Shown here: piece after piece, positions 32,278 to 42,233 of the stretch
Layout of the letters: every line of letters begins with the position of its first letter
Numbering within the stretch: the stretch's first letter is position 1
Origin: Caldicellulosiruptor obsidiansis OB47
GTDB taxonomy: Bacteria; Bacillota; Thermoanaerobacteria; Caldicellulosiruptorales; Caldicellulosiruptoraceae
DNA length: 64,000 nt
NCBI RefSeq assembly: GCF_000145215.1
Contig: NC_014392.1
Location: forward strand, 1,186,001-1,250,000
Reading direction: 5' to 3'
Made by a program: the position numbers and the translations under genes
Notes under the pieces: generated by a model
What the model was told of the DNA's origin: nothing
What the model saw: the letters and a program-made list of their open reading frames with translations, nothing else
Databases searched by the model: none

Positions 32278-33507
32278 ATGACAGATAAATTTGATTTCGA
32301 AACTCCAAACTATCAACCATATTACAGTCCTATTAATTTTGAGATTCCTAAAACAATTAGAAAGAAAAAATCTATAAAAGAGTATTTAGTTGCAGGACTT
32401 ATAGGTGGCATAATTGGTGCGTTGTTGGTTTCAATATTTTTTATTGGTTATTTTGGAGTAAACTTTAATAATTTCAAAAATAATGCAAATTCAACGCTAA
32501 ATACCCTAAACTTGAATAGTTCGAGCAATGCAGAACCACTGACAAAAACAGTTGTCCTGAATTCAGGTAACAGTTCTTTTGTGACAGATGTAGCTCAAAA
32601 AGTTGGTCCGGCTGTTGTGGGTATTAAAAATAAAGGGACAGCTTATAACTGGTGGACTGATGAAGAACAGGAAATCACAATAGGTGAGGGTTCTGGTGTC
32701 ATAATTAGTAAAGATGGTTATATTGTAACAAATAACCATGTTGTTTCGGGTGCAAAATCTGTGTCCGTGATTTTATCAGGCGAAAAAGAAGTTCCAGCTA
32801 CAATTGTTGGTACAGACGCTTTGAGTGATATAGCGCTTTTAAAAATTGATCCGAAATATGTAAAGGCTGTTGCTCCTCTTGGTGATTCATCTAAGGTAAA
32901 AGTTGGAGAGTTTGTTATTGCAATAGGAAATCCTTTGGGACAAGAGTTTGCTGGCACAGTTACATTTGGCGTTGTGAGTGCAGTAAATAGAAAGCTTGAT
33001 ATGGGAAATGGTGTTCAGATTCCACTTATTCAAACTGATGCTGCAATAAATCCGGGTAACAGTGGTGGTGCACTTGTAAATAGTAATGGTGAAGTTATTG
33101 GTATTAACACAGCCAAGATTTCTCAAACAGGTGTTGAAGGAATGGGATTTGCTATTCCAATAAACTATGTAAAACCGATTATAAATGATTTGATGAAATA
33201 CAAAAAAGTTTTAAGACCAACCATAGGCATATCTGTTATGGAATATTATGATAGAAATGGTAATGTAATGGGGATGTATATTTCAAAGGTTTATTCAGGT
33301 ACGGGCGCTGCCAAAGCTGGTTTAAAAGAAGGAGATATAATTTTGCAGATAGATGGTAAGAAAGTTACTACATTTTCAGATATTCAATCAATACTTTCAA
33401 ATCATAAAATTGGTGATGTAGTAATCATAAGAGTTCTGCGGGATGGCCAGACCAAGGACTTCAAAGTGACTTTGGGTACTCCTGTTGATACAACTACTGA
33501 TGACTAA
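32278..33507 (+). CDS. htrA: HtrA/DegP-type membrane-anchored serine protease
   Basis: 409-aa S1C protease with a cytoplasmic N-terminus, one TM anchor (about 37-60), a linker, the trypsin-like domain and one C-terminal PDZ domain (about 320-400). Catalytic triad: His154 (TNNHVVSG), Asp184 (ALSDIALLKI) and Ser262 (NPGNSGGALVN). It degrades or refolds damaged proteins outside the membrane. ATG 32278 follows GTGAGAGGTG. Position 91 bases after a HAMP kinase suggests co-regulation. A strong terminator follows. Confidence 0.94.
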   Translation: MTDKFDFETPNYQPYYSPINFEIPKTIRKKKSIKEYLVAGLIGGIIGALLVSIFFIGYFGVNFNNFKNNANSTLNTLNLNSSSNAEPLTKTVVLNSGNSSFVTDVAQKVGPAVVGIKNKGTAYNWWTDEEQEITIGEGSGVIISKDGYIVTNNHVVSGAKSVSVILSGEKEVPATIVGTDALSDIALLKIDPKYVKAVAPLGDSSKVKVGEFVIAIGNPLGQEFAGTVTFGVVSAVNRKLDMGNGVQIPLIQTDAAINPGNSGGALVNSNGEVIGINTAKISQTGVEGMGFAIPINYVKPIINDLMKYKKVLRPTIGISVMEYYDRNGNVMGMYISKVYSGTGAAKAGLKEGDIILQIDGKKVTTFSDIQSILSNHKIGDVVIIRVLRDGQTKDFKVTLGTPVDTTTDD

Positions 33508-33530
33508 AATTAATTTCGGAAAGATTTGAT

Positions 33531-33571
33531 CAGGTTACATCTTTTTCCTAAAAGATGTGACCTGTTTTTTT
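33531..33571 (+). terminator. Terminator after htrA
   Basis: 15-bp stem 33531-33545 / 33550-33564 with one G-U pair and a TCCT loop, then seven T residues (33565-33571). Confidence 0.9.
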
Positions 33572-33584
33572 GTATATTATCATT

Positions 33585-33709
33585 CCGAATATTATCCCGA
33601 AATATTTTAATTTTGTTCACAATTAATTATTGACATAAAGCGTGTTGCTTTGATAATATGTACTTGTAGATGCCAAACATTCGGATAATATATTAAAAAA
33701 ATGTTCGAA
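33585..33709. promoter_or_regulatory. Four CGAA-core elements around the azgA promoter (PurR-box-like)
   Basis: Two direct copies lie upstream of the promoter: CCGAATATT (33585-33593) and CCGAAATATT (33597-33606). Two inverted copies lie downstream: AACATTCGG (33676-33684) and AATGTTCGAA (33700-33709). All resemble the Firmicute PurBox core CCGAACAWT or its complement. Since the gene is a purine permease next to the pur operon, PurR-type control is a reasonable guess. The matches are imperfect, and no such boxes are seen before purC. No guanine riboswitch core is present. Confidence 0.35.
33630..33657 (+). promoter_or_regulatory. Promoter of the azgA-type permease
   Basis: Consensus TTGACA (33630-33635), a 16-base spacer and GATAAT (33652-33657), giving a start near 33664 and a leader of about 60 bases. 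Confidence 0.75.
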
Positions 33710-33725
33710 GAAAGGTGGTATACTT

Positions 33726-35114
33726 GTGTTAGAAAATATTTTTAAGCTCAAGGAAAGAAAAACTGATGCGAAGACAGAGGTCATTGCAGGTTTTACCACA
33801 TTTATCACAATGGCGTACATAATCTTTGTCAATCCTTCTATTCTCAGCACAACTGGACTTGACAAGCAAGCTGTCTTTTTTGCAACATGTATTGGTGCGG
33901 CGGTTGGAACTCTTATTATGGCACTTTACGCTAATCTTCCATTTGCTCTTGCACCTGGCATGGGTCTTAACGCTTTCTTTACCTACACTGTATGCCTTCA
34001 AATGAAGTATACTCCTCAACAAGCATTGGCAGCGGTGTTTATATCAGGTATTATATTCATAATAATTACTCTAATGGGGCTTCGACAAGCTATAATTAGG
34101 TCAATTCCCATTTCGCTAAAGCATGCCATGACAGCAGGAATAGGGTTATTTATTTCATTTATTGGATTTATAAATGCAGGAATTGTGGTTATTGATTCAG
34201 GAACGAAATTGCCTAAATTTGGAGATTTTACAAGTGCATTTAAACCACTCACAAGCAATCCTAGTATAAATCAACAAATACTTACTTCTCGAGGGGCAGT
34301 ACTTGCCTTGATTGGGCTCTTACTGATAGGCGTGCTAATAGCTAAGAGAGTAAAGGGTGCAATTATAATAGGAATAGTAATTACTACACTACTAAGTTTT
34401 ATAGCAAAGTTGGTTGATATTTCTAAATTTACTTTTTCATTAAATTCATTCAGATTAAAAGCTTTCAATTTTGATTTTAAGGGATTATTTGCTGCACAAA
34501 CTCATGATAAAGGCTTTGTAGCTTTATTTTTGAGTTTGTTTGCAGTTGTATTAACATTTACACTTATTGATATGTTTGACAATATAGGAACGCTTGTAGG
34601 TCTTGCTGATAAAGCGGGCATGCTTGACGAAAAAGGTGATATTCCTAACATGGATAGGGCGTTGATGGCAGATGCGTTTGCTACAACTATAGGGGCAATT
34701 TTGGGAACCTCCACAGTTACAACATATATTGAAAGTGCAGCTGGTATAGAAGAGGGCGGAAGGACAGGTCTTACATCCTTGGTTACAGGTATTTTATTTA
34801 TCCTTGCATTGGTGATTGCGCCGTTTATAGGGCTTGTGCCATCCCAGGCAACTGCTCCAGCCTTGATTGCTGTTGGTGTGATGATGATCAGCTCTATCAA
34901 AAAGATTGATTTTAACGATTTTGAGGAAGCTCTTCCAGCGTTTTTAACAATTGTAATTATGCCGTTTACTTACAGCATTGCGAACGGTATTTCGGCGGGT
35001 ATTATATTCTATGTTTTGGTTAAACTTTTAAGAGGAAAAGCAAAAGAGGTTCATCCTATAACATATATTCTTGCTATACTTTTTATTCTGAGATTCATGG
35101 TTATTGCACACTAA
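33726..35114 (+). CDS. AzgA/PbuG-type purine (hypoxanthine/guanine/adenine) permease
   Basis: 462-aa membrane transporter of the AzgA branch of nucleobase permeases, about 13-14 helices. Family blocks: the N-terminal KTEVIAGFTTFITMAYIIFVNP, ANLPFALAPGMGLNAFFTYTV, LTFTLIDMFDNIGTLVG and GTSTVTTYIESAAGIEEGGRTG. It imports purine bases for salvage by H+ symport. GTG 33726 follows AAAGGTGG. A bidirectional hairpin separates it from the de novo purine operon, so salvage and synthesis genes are adjacent but separately transcribed. Confidence 0.92.
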   Translation: MLENIFKLKERKTDAKTEVIAGFTTFITMAYIIFVNPSILSTTGLDKQAVFFATCIGAAVGTLIMALYANLPFALAPGMGLNAFFTYTVCLQMKYTPQQALAAVFISGIIFIIITLMGLRQAIIRSIPISLKHAMTAGIGLFISFIGFINAGIVVIDSGTKLPKFGDFTSAFKPLTSNPSINQQILTSRGAVLALIGLLLIGVLIAKRVKGAIIIGIVITTLLSFIAKLVDISKFTFSLNSFRLKAFNFDFKGLFAAQTHDKGFVALFLSLFAVVLTFTLIDMFDNIGTLVGLADKAGMLDEKGDIPNMDRALMADAFATTIGAILGTSTVTTYIESAAGIEEGGRTGLTSLVTGILFILALVIAPFIGLVPSQATAPALIAVGVMMISSIKKIDFNDFEEALPAFLTIVIMPFTYSIANGISAGIIFYVLVKLLRGKAKEVHPITYILAILFILRFMVIAH

Positions 35115-35118
35115 ATAA

Positions 35119-35147
35119 AAAGGGGAGCATATAAGTTGCTCCCCTTT
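35119..35147. terminator. Hairpin terminator between azgA-type gene and purC
   Basis: Perfect 10-bp stem AAAGGGGAGC (35119-35128) / GCTCCCCTTT (35138-35147) with a 9-base loop. The T tract on the plus strand is short, so termination may be partial. Confidence 0.7.
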
Positions 35148-35235
35148 AAAAATCCAGGTATTGCATAAATATACATTGCTTACATTAAAGAATGCTTATA
35201 CTTTTACACTAATTGATAAGTGGGAGGTTTTTCCA

Positions 35236-35958
35236 ATGAGTTATGTTATTACAAAACTTTTGTATGAAGGCAAAGCAAAGAAGATTTATGAAACTAATCA
35301 TCAAGATGTTGTTGTGATTGAATACAAAGATGATGCGACAGCTTTTGACGGCACAAAAAGAGGTATAATTAATAATAAAGGAATTGTCAACAACTTAGTA
35401 TCAAACCATTTTTTCAAAATATTAGAGTCCAACAAAATTCCTACACATTTTATAGAACAGATTGATGAGAGAAAGACAGCTGTTAAGAAAGTACAGATAA
35501 TTCCAGTTGAAGTTATTGTGAGAAATATAGCTGCAGGTTCACTATGCAAAAGACTTGGACTTGAAGAAGGAGCGATTTTGAAAAGACCCATCTTAGAATT
35601 TTGTTACAAGAACGATGCCCTTCGCGACCCTCAGGTGAACCAATACCATATCTTGGCTTTGGAACTTGCAACTGAGGATGAGATTAAAAAGATTGAAGAG
35701 TATTCTTTTAAAATTAACGATGTGCTCAGAAACTATCTAAAACAAGTTAACATCAACCTTATCGATTTCAAACTTGAATTTGGCAGGTACAAAGGAGAGA
35801 TAATCTTGGCTGACGAGATTTCTCCAGACACCTGTAGGTTTTGGGACGTTGCGACTAAAGAAAAGCTTGATAAGGATAGATTTAGAAGAGATCTTGGAAA
35901 TGTCGAAGAGGCGTACATGGAAATATTAAAAAGACTTGGTCTTGATAAGACGAAGTAA
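35236..35958 (+). CDS. purC: SAICAR synthetase
   Basis: 240-aa ATP-dependent ligase joining CAIR and aspartate. Motifs: [13 protein letters not shown] (ATP loop), [50 protein letters not shown]. The frame is open to 35161, but ATG 35236 has GGGAGG ten bases upstream and gives the normal N-terminus. It is the first gene of a nine-gene purine operon. purE, purK and purB, needed for the complete pathway, are not in this cluster. Confidence 0.97.
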   Translation: MSYVITKLLYEGKAKKIYETNHQDVVVIEYKDDATAFDGTKRGIINNKGIVNNLVSNHFFKILESNKIPTHFIEQIDERKTAVKKVQIIPVEVIVRNIAAGSLCKRLGLEEGAILKRPILEFCYKNDALRDPQVNQYHILALELATEDEIKKIEEYSFKINDVLRNYLKQVNINLIDFKLEFGRYKGEIILADEISPDTCRFWDVATKEKLDKDRFRRDLGNVEEAYMEILKRLGLDKTK

Positions 35959-35995
35959 TTAAACTGAAAATAATTGTTTGAAAGGGGAAATATCA

Positions 35996-36244
35996 ATGCT
36001 TAAAGCTGAGATTTTTGTATATTTAAAAAAATCAATTTCAGACCCACCAGGAATTGCTGTGTTGAATTCTTTAAAGAGTCTGGGATTTGACAATGTAGAA
36101 AAAGTCAGAATGGGAAAGTATATTGTGGTATATTTGAACGAAAATGATATTGAAAAAGCAAAAGAACAGGTAAAACTCATGTGTGAAAAGCTTTTATGCA
36201 ACCCTGTCATGGAAGAATACAAGTTTAACATTTCGGAGGAGTAA
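35996..36244 (+). CDS. purS: FGAM synthase subunit PurS
   Basis: 82-aa small subunit that bridges PurL and PurQ in the Gram-positive FGAM synthase complex. Typical pattern: KAEIFVYLKKSISDPPGIAVLNSLKSLGFDNVEKVRMGK, cut here by convention, then ERAKEQ-like helix and NPVMEEY at the end. ATG 35996 follows GAAAGGGG; upstream in-frame codons lack an SD. It is 3 bases from purQ. Confidence 0.95.
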   Translation: MLKAEIFVYLKKSISDPPGIAVLNSLKSLGFDNVEKVRMGKYIVVYLNENDIEKAKEQVKLMCEKLLCNPVMEEYKFNISEE

Positions 36245-36247
36245 GAG

Positions 36248-36946
36248 ATGAAGTTTGGCGTTGTAGTGTTTCCGGGTTCTAACTGTGATAGTGATTGTTT
36301 TCATGTTATTAAAGATGTTATCAATGAAGATGTCGAGTATATTTGGCACGACAGTGATGAAAAATTAACGGGGTTTGATTGTATAATCTTGCCTGGCGGA
36401 TTTTCGTACGGGGATTATTTGAGAGCTGGAGCAATAGCAAGGTTTTCGAAAGTAATGCCAAGGATAGAGGAATTTGCGCACAATGGAGGACTTGTGATAG
36501 GGATATGCAATGGGTTTCAGATCCTTACTGAGAGTCATCTTTTGCCAGGTGCGCTGATAAGAAATAAAAATCTTAAATTTATCTGTAGTGACCAGTATGT
36601 AAAGGTAGTGAATACAAACACTCCTTTTACTAATCTCTACACAAAAGGTGAAGTAATAAATCTGCCTATTGCCCATGGTGAGGGTAACTATGTTGTAGAT
36701 GAAGAAACATTAAAACAAATGATTCAAAATCAGCAGATTGTTTTGCAGTATTGTGACAAATATGGCAACGTCAATGATGAAACAAATCCCAATGGTTCTA
36801 TTCTAAGTATAGCAGGTGTGTGTAACAAGGAGAAAAATGTTTTTGGACTGATGCCCCATCCTGAAAGAAGTAGCGAGAAAATCTTAGGTTGCGAAGATGG
36901 TAAAAGAGTATTTTTAAGTATTGTCAATTTTTTGAAGTCGAGGTGA
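36248..36946 (+). CDS. purQ: FGAM synthase glutaminase subunit PurQ
   Basis: 232-aa class I glutamine amidotransferase supplying ammonia to PurL. Nucleophile Cys87 is in [11 protein letters not shown]; the catalytic His-Glu pair is in [10 protein letters not shown]-terminal [14 protein letters not shown] and [17 protein letters not shown] are diagnostic. It is embedded between purS and purL with 3- and 6-base gaps, which matches the three-subunit complex. Confidence 0.97.
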   Translation: MKFGVVVFPGSNCDSDCFHVIKDVINEDVEYIWHDSDEKLTGFDCIILPGGFSYGDYLRAGAIARFSKVMPRIEEFAHNGGLVIGICNGFQILTESHLLPGALIRNKNLKFICSDQYVKVVNTNTPFTNLYTKGEVINLPIAHGEGNYVVDEETLKQMIQNQQIVLQYCDKYGNVNDETNPNGSILSIAGVCNKEKNVFGLMPHPERSSEKILGCEDGKRVFLSIVNFLKSR

Positions 36947-36952
36947 GAGGTT

Positions 36953-39145
36953 TTGAAAAAACATCTTTATGAAGAAGTAGGTCTGACATACGATGAGTAC
37001 AAAATGATTGTGGAGATTTTAGGGAGAGAACCGAATGAACTTGAGCTTAATCTTTTTGGAGTTATGTGGTCTGAACACTGTGGATATAAAAACTCAAAAG
37101 CCTATTTAAAAAACCTTCCTACAAAAGGTGGACATATACTTCAAGGTCCAGGTGAAAATGCAGGGATTGTTGACATAGGTGATGGATATGCAGTGTGTTT
37201 TAAAGTAGAGAGTCACAATCACCCCTCAGCAGTAGAACCGTACGAGGGTGCAGCAACAGGAGTTGGCGGGATAATACGAGATATATTTACAATGGGAGCA
37301 AGACCAATAGCTCTTTTAGATTCGCTCAAGTTTGGTAATCTCAATGATAACAGAACTAAATATTTGTTTGAAGGGGTTGTAGCTGGTATTGCAGGATATG
37401 GTAACTGTGTAGGTATCCCTACTGTAGGCGGTGAGACTACATTTGACCCTGTTTACAAAAACAATATCTTGGTCAATGTTATGTGTGTAGGTATTATGAA
37501 AAAAGATAAAATTTTCAAAGGGGTTGCGCAAGGAGTAGGCAATTCTGTGTTTTATGTTGGGCATACCACTGGCAGAGATGGAATGGGTGGAGCCACATTT
37601 GCATCAACCGATCTTACAGCTGAATCAGAAGAAAAAAGATCTGCTGTGCAGGTTGGAGATCCATTTATGGAAAAACTTCTTCTAGAAGCGTGTTTAGAGC
37701 TTTTTCAGACTGATGCAGTTGTTGGTATTCAGGACATGGGCGCAGCAGGGCTTACTTCTTCAACGTGCGAAACAGCTGCAAGAGCTGGAACAGGCATCGA
37801 AATAGATGTAGCACTTGTTCCAAAAAGAGAAGAAGGTATGAACCCAATTGAAATTATGCTTTCAGAGTCACAAGAAAGAATGCTTGTAATTGTTAAAAAA
37901 GAAAGAGAGGAAGAAGTATACAAAATATTCGAAAAATGGGGACTTCATGCAGTAAAGATAGGAAGAGTAACAGATGATGGTATGCTCCGAGTTCTTGACA
38001 ATGGCAAGGTGTTAGCAGAGGTTCCTGCGAAGGCACTTGCTCATGCGCCAGCCTATGTCAGAGAAGTAAAAGAGCCAGCGATAATAAAAGAGGCTGAAAA
38101 ATTTGATGTATATTCAATTCCGCAACCAAATGATCTAAACGAGGTTATTTGCAAGATGATTTCAAATCCTAACCTTGCAAGCAAAGAGTACATCTATCGC
38201 CAGTATGACCATATGGTCAGAACAGATACTGTCATAAGACCAGGTCATGATGCAAGTCTTTTGAGAATAAAAGGAACAAAGAAAGGAATTGCTGTCACAA
38301 TAGATAGCAACGGTAGATATTGTTATTTAAATCCATATGAAGGAGTTCAACTTGTGTTGGCAGAAAGTTATAGAAATATCGTGGCTGTGGGAGCAAAACC
38401 GCTTGCAATCACAGATGGACTTAACTTTGGAAATCCGCACTATCCAGAAATTTATTACCAATTTGTCAAAACAATTGAAGGAATGAAAGTTGCATGCGAG
38501 TATTTCGAAACTCCTGTAACTGGCGGAAATGTATCGTTCTACAACCAGTCAGAAGAAGGAGCTATTTACCCTACACCTGTAATTGGAATGATAGGTAGAA
38601 TTGACGATATCGAAAAAGCGGTTGACATTTCTTTCAAAAATGAAGGTGATTTGGTTGCAGTTATTGGAAAAACCTCAGATGATATTGGAGCAAGTGAATA
38701 TCTAAGTTTTTATCATGGAATAGTTTCTGGTAGGGTGCCAAAACTCGATTTAAAGCTTCACAAAAAAGTATGTGATAAAGTCTTAGAATGTATCAACAAA
38801 GCTCTTTTCAACTCTGTTCATGATATTTCAGATGGAGGTTTTGCAATTGCTCTTATAGAAAGTGCAATAAGAGGTTCAAAGGGTGCTGAATTGCAAATAA
38901 AAACAGAGCTAAGAGAAGATTTTTATCTTTTCAGTGAAACGCCAGGAAGGTTTGTTGTTACATTCCAAGAAAGTAATTTAAGAAAAATACAGGATATATT
39001 AGATGACATTGAGCTTACTGTGGTAGGAAGAGTAACAAATGAGTTTGTGATAAATGGTAAGATAAATAATAAGGAGATTCTTTTGGACCTAAAAGAGGTT
39101 GAGAGGATATATCAGGAGGCAATACCATGTGCTTTAAAGAGTTAG
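36953..39145 (+). CDS. purL: FGAM synthase large subunit PurL (small, Gram-positive type)
   Basis: 730-aa ATP-dependent amidotransferase core converting FGAR to FGAM. Two PurM-like halves are visible. N-terminal [46 protein letters not shown] and [16 protein letters not shown] in the first; [27 protein letters not shown] and [16 protein letters not shown] in the second. Length fits the PurS/PurQ-dependent form, not the 1300-aa proteobacterial fusion. TTG start 36953 after GAGAGGT. The 3' end overlaps purF by 19 bases. Confidence 0.97.
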   Translation: MKKHLYEEVGLTYDEYKMIVEILGREPNELELNLFGVMWSEHCGYKNSKAYLKNLPTKGGHILQGPGENAGIVDIGDGYAVCFKVESHNHPSAVEPYEGAATGVGGIIRDIFTMGARPIALLDSLKFGNLNDNRTKYLFEGVVAGIAGYGNCVGIPTVGGETTFDPVYKNNILVNVMCVGIMKKDKIFKGVAQGVGNSVFYVGHTTGRDGMGGATFASTDLTAESEEKRSAVQVGDPFMEKLLLEACLELFQTDAVVGIQDMGAAGLTSSTCETAARAGTGIEIDVALVPKREEGMNPIEIMLSESQERMLVIVKKEREEEVYKIFEKWGLHAVKIGRVTDDGMLRVLDNGKVLAEVPAKALAHAPAYVREVKEPAIIKEAEKFDVYSIPQPNDLNEVICKMISNPNLASKEYIYRQYDHMVRTDTVIRPGHDASLLRIKGTKKGIAVTIDSNGRYCYLNPYEGVQLVLAESYRNIVAVGAKPLAITDGLNFGNPHYPEIYYQFVKTIEGMKVACEYFETPVTGGNVSFYNQSEEGAIYPTPVIGMIGRIDDIEKAVDISFKNEGDLVAVIGKTSDDIGASEYLSFYHGIVSGRVPKLDLKLHKKVCDKVLECINKALFNSVHDISDGGFAIALIESAIRGSKGAELQIKTELREDFYLFSETPGRFVVTFQESNLRKIQDILDDIELTVVGRVTNEFVINGKINNKEILLDLKEVERIYQEAIPCALKS

Positions 39146-40551
39146 AAGAGAGTTTTAAAGACCATTGCGGAATATTTGGCATATATTGTCCAGATGGTAA
39201 ACTTGATGTTGCGAAGATTACTTATTTTGGACTTTACGCTCTTCAACACAGAGGTCAGGAAAGTAGCGGTATAGCTGTAAATGACTCGGGAAATATCATT
39301 TATCATAAGGACAATGGCCTTGTCAATGAAGTTTTCAACGAAGTGGTGCTAAATCATCTAAAAGGATATTCAGCAATTGGTCATGTAAGGTATTCTACTA
39401 CAGGCAAAAGTGACAGAGAAAACGCTCAGCCTCTTGTCATAAAATACAGAAAAGGTCATATGGCTCTTGCGCACAATGGCAATCTTGTTAATGCACATAT
39501 AATAAGAGAGAAACTTGAGCAAGAAGGAGCAATCTTTCAGACAACTATTGATTCTGAAGTTATTGCAAGTTTGATTTCACGTAACAGAATAAAGTCCGAA
39601 AATATTGAAGAAGCCATTTTAAAAACTATGGATGAAATAAAAGGAGCGTATTCTTTGCTGATTTTAACACCCAACAAACTTATTGCAGTAAGAGACCCTT
39701 ATGGTCTCAGGCCTTTGGTTATGGGAAAGATAAACAACAGTATTTGTTTTGCATCAGAAACATGTGCCCTGGACACTATCGGAGCAGAATATATCCGAGA
39801 TGTTGAACCAGGAGAGATAATTTCGGTAACTAAAAGTGGTATTAAGAGTGAAAAATACAATAATAACACTAAACACTTATGTGTATTTGAATTTATCTAC
39901 TTTGCAAGGGCTGATTCATACTTGGAAGGAATAAGCGTTTATGAAATAAGAAAAAGGCTTGGGAAACAACTTTGCAAAGAGTCTTATGTGGACTGCGACA
40001 TTGTAATTGGTGTGCCAGATTCTGGGACAACTGCTGCCATCGGTTTTGCCGAAGAAGCTGGTATTCCATTTTCAGAAGGTTTTATAAAGAATAGGTATAT
40101 AGGAAGAACATTTATAAAGCCTGAACAGACCCAAAGGGAAATAGCTGTAAAAATAAAGCTCAATGTTTTAAAAAATAATGTGGCAGGCAAAAGAGTGGTT
40201 TTAATTGATGATTCTATTGTAAGGGGAACAACATCGCGAAAGATAATAAAAATGTTGAGAGATGCAGGGGCATTGGAGGTTCATCTTAGAATAAGTTCTC
40301 CGCCTGTTCTTTTCCCTTGTTACTATGGTATAGATACACCTGACAGGAAAGAACTAATCGCAGCAAATTACTCAACTGAGGAGATTGCAAGAATTTTAGG
40401 TGCTGACTCTTTAGAATACCTAAGCTTAAATGGGCTGAATGAGGTCTTTGATGGGAAAATCTATCAATTTTGTACAGCATGTTTTAGCGGAGATTATGTA
40501 ACTGAGATACCAGGAAATTTTAATAAATATATTCTTGAAGAGGGTGTTTGA
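39127..40551 (+). CDS. purF: Amidophosphoribosyltransferase
   Basis: 474-aa committing enzyme of purine synthesis. The glutaminase nucleophile is Cys14 ([10 protein letters not shown]), preceded by a 13-residue propeptide that must be removed, as in B. subtilis. [11 protein letters not shown] and [11 protein letters not shown] follow. The PRPP-binding loop is [17 protein letters not shown]. Cysteines in [18 protein letters not shown] and upstream positions fit the structural [4Fe-4S] cluster of the Bacillus-type enzyme, often an oxygen-sensitive switch. ATG 39127 lies in the end of purL with TCAGGAGG upstream. Confidence 0.97.
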   Translation: MCFKELEESFKDHCGIFGIYCPDGKLDVAKITYFGLYALQHRGQESSGIAVNDSGNIIYHKDNGLVNEVFNEVVLNHLKGYSAIGHVRYSTTGKSDRENAQPLVIKYRKGHMALAHNGNLVNAHIIREKLEQEGAIFQTTIDSEVIASLISRNRIKSENIEEAILKTMDEIKGAYSLLILTPNKLIAVRDPYGLRPLVMGKINNSICFASETCALDTIGAEYIRDVEPGEIISVTKSGIKSEKYNNNTKHLCVFEFIYFARADSYLEGISVYEIRKRLGKQLCKESYVDCDIVIGVPDSGTTAAIGFAEEAGIPFSEGFIKNRYIGRTFIKPEQTQREIAVKIKLNVLKNNVAGKRVVLIDDSIVRGTTSRKIIKMLRDAGALEVHLRISSPPVLFPCYYGIDTPDRKELIAANYSTEEIARILGADSLEYLSLNGLNEVFDGKIYQFCTACFSGDYVTEIPGNFNKYILEEGV

Positions 40552-40554
40552 AGA

Positions 40555-41580
40555 ATGACCACATATAAAGATGCAGGTGTGAACATTGAAGAAGGCTACA
40601 AAGCAGTGAATTTAATTAAAGGTTTGGCGAGAGAAACTTTTGATTCAAATGTTATTACTGACATAGGTAGTTTTGGGAGTATGTATCTATTGAATATTGG
40701 AAGTTCTGAATATATCTTGGTTTCTGGTACAGATGGAGTTGGTACTAAACTGAAGATTGCATTTTATCTTGATAAGCATGATACAGTTGGAATAGACTGT
40801 GTTGCTATGTGTGTGAATGATATTTTATGTCATGGAGCAACACCTCTTTTCTTTTTAGATTATATTGCATGTGGAAAACTAAGCAGTAGCAAAGTTGCAA
40901 GTATTGTGAAAGGTATTGTGGAAGGTTGCAAAATGGCTGGCTGTTCACTTGTAGGCGGGGAGACTGCTGAGATGCCAGGATTTTACAAAGATAATGAGTA
41001 CGATTTGGCAGGGTTTGCAGTTGGGATTGTAGAAAAGCAAAAAGCGGTGTATGGCAAAGATGTAACTACGGGAGATGTATTAATTGGTCTTGCTTCAAGC
41101 GGTGTTCATAGTAATGGTTATTCACTTGTAAGAAGAATTTTTGGAATAGATGATGACCCCAAAGTGCTTGGAAAGGTATATGAAGAACTTGGAGTATCAC
41201 TTGGTGAAGAACTATTGAGACCAACAATGATATATGTAAAACCTGTTTTGAAAGTGCTTGAAAAGGTAAAAGTTAAAGGAATAGCTCATATAACTGGTGG
41301 AGGATTTTTTGAAAACATACCCCGAGCTTTTCCGAAAGGTTACTCTGCTGTTATTGAAAGAGGTAGCTGGGAAGTTCCTGCTATATTTAAGTTGATTCAA
41401 GAACATGGGAAAGTAGAAGAAAAGGAGATGTTTTCAACATTTAACATGGGAATAGGTATGGTTCTAATAGTTTCCAAAGAAGATGTAAATTTAACGTTGA
41501 AGATATTAGAGCAAGAAGGAATAAAGGCATGGGTGATAGGTACAATTCAAAAAGGTGAAGACGGAGTTGTCCTAAGATGA
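40555..41580 (+). CDS. purM: AIR synthetase
   Basis: 341-aa enzyme closing FGAM to AIR with ATP. Diagnostic blocks: YKDAGVNIEEGYKAV, SGTDGVGTKLKIAF, GIDCVAMCVNDILCHGATPLFFLDYIACGK, GGETAEMPGFY, IAHITGGGFFENIPRAFP and NMGIGMVLIV. It starts 3 bases after purF and overlaps purN by 4. It is a paralogue in fold of the HypE-like protein at 29091. Confidence 0.97.
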   Translation: MTTYKDAGVNIEEGYKAVNLIKGLARETFDSNVITDIGSFGSMYLLNIGSSEYILVSGTDGVGTKLKIAFYLDKHDTVGIDCVAMCVNDILCHGATPLFFLDYIACGKLSSSKVASIVKGIVEGCKMAGCSLVGGETAEMPGFYKDNEYDLAGFAVGIVEKQKAVYGKDVTTGDVLIGLASSGVHSNGYSLVRRIFGIDDDPKVLGKVYEELGVSLGEELLRPTMIYVKPVLKVLEKVKVKGIAHITGGGFFENIPRAFPKGYSAVIERGSWEVPAIFKLIQEHGKVEEKEMFSTFNMGIGMVLIVSKEDVNLTLKILEQEGIKAWVIGTIQKGEDGVVLR

Positions 41581-42233
41581 AAAAGTTAGCTGTATTTGTA
41601 TCAGGTTCAGGTTCTAACCTTCAGGCCATCATTGACCAAATAAAAGTTGGGGAAATTCCTGCTACAATTTCCTGCGTTATATCCAACAAAAAAGATGCAT
41701 ATGCGCTTGAAAGAGCAAGAAAAAACAATATTCAGGGAATTTATATATCTAAAAAAGATTTTTCCTCTTCTTTGGAGTATGAAAAGTATCTTGTAAACTT
41801 TCTTAAAAGTCAAAAAATTGATTTTGTCATTTTAGCAGGTTTCCTTTATATATTCTCCGAATATTTTGTAGAAGAGTTCAAAAACAGAATTATAAACATT
41901 CATCCTTCCTTGCTTCCGGCATTTGGTGGAAAAGGTATGTACGGTATAAACGTGCATAGAAGCGTGTTAGAGTATGGAATGAAGGTAACAGGTGCAACAG
42001 TTCACTTTGTTGATGTAGTACCAGACGGTGGACCAATAATATTGCAAAAAGCTATATATGTAAAAGATGATGATACTCCTGAAACCCTCCAAAAGAGGGT
42101 ACTTGAGGAGGTTGAATGGAAGATATATCCTTTAGCTATAAAGCTTCTTTGTGAAGATAAAATAGAAGTTGTAGGTAGGAAAGTTATTATAAAGGACAAG
42201 GAAATCTTAAAAAAGGTGGGAATTGAAATATGA
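41577..42233 (+). CDS. purN: GAR formyltransferase (folate-dependent)
   Basis: 218-aa enzyme that formylates GAR using 10-formyl-THF. Motifs: [13 protein letters not shown] (phosphate loop), [17 protein letters not shown] with the catalytic Asn-His, and [19 protein letters not shown] with the catalytic Asp. It overlaps purM and purH by four bases at each end (ATGA-type), a sign of translational coupling. The folate cofactor ties it to folC at the left of the window. Confidence 0.96.
   Translation: MKKLAVFVSGSGSNLQAIIDQIKVGEIPATISCVISNKKDAYALERARKNNIQGIYISKKDFSSSLEYEKYLVNFLKSQKIDFVILAGFLYIFSEYFVEEFKNRIINIHPSLLPAFGGKGMYGINVHRSVLEYGMKVTGATVHFVDVVPDGGPIILQKAIYVKDDDTPETLQKRVLEEVEWKIYPLAIKLLCEDKIEVVGRKVIIKDKEILKKVGIEI

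Noticed and set aside
33572-33725. Guanine/adenine riboswitch in front of the purine permease
   Set aside because: The conserved core with CCGTAAAT-like and GGTTTCTACC-like segments is missing, and the leader is only about 60 bases.
34502-34900. 132-codon minus-strand frame inside the purine permease gene
   Set aside because: Shadow of a strongly conserved membrane protein; hydrophobic composition follows from the complementary strand.
35161-35235. Extended 25-codon N-terminus of PurC
   Set aside because: The codons lack an SD and do not fit the family; ATG 35236 has GGGAGG at good distance.
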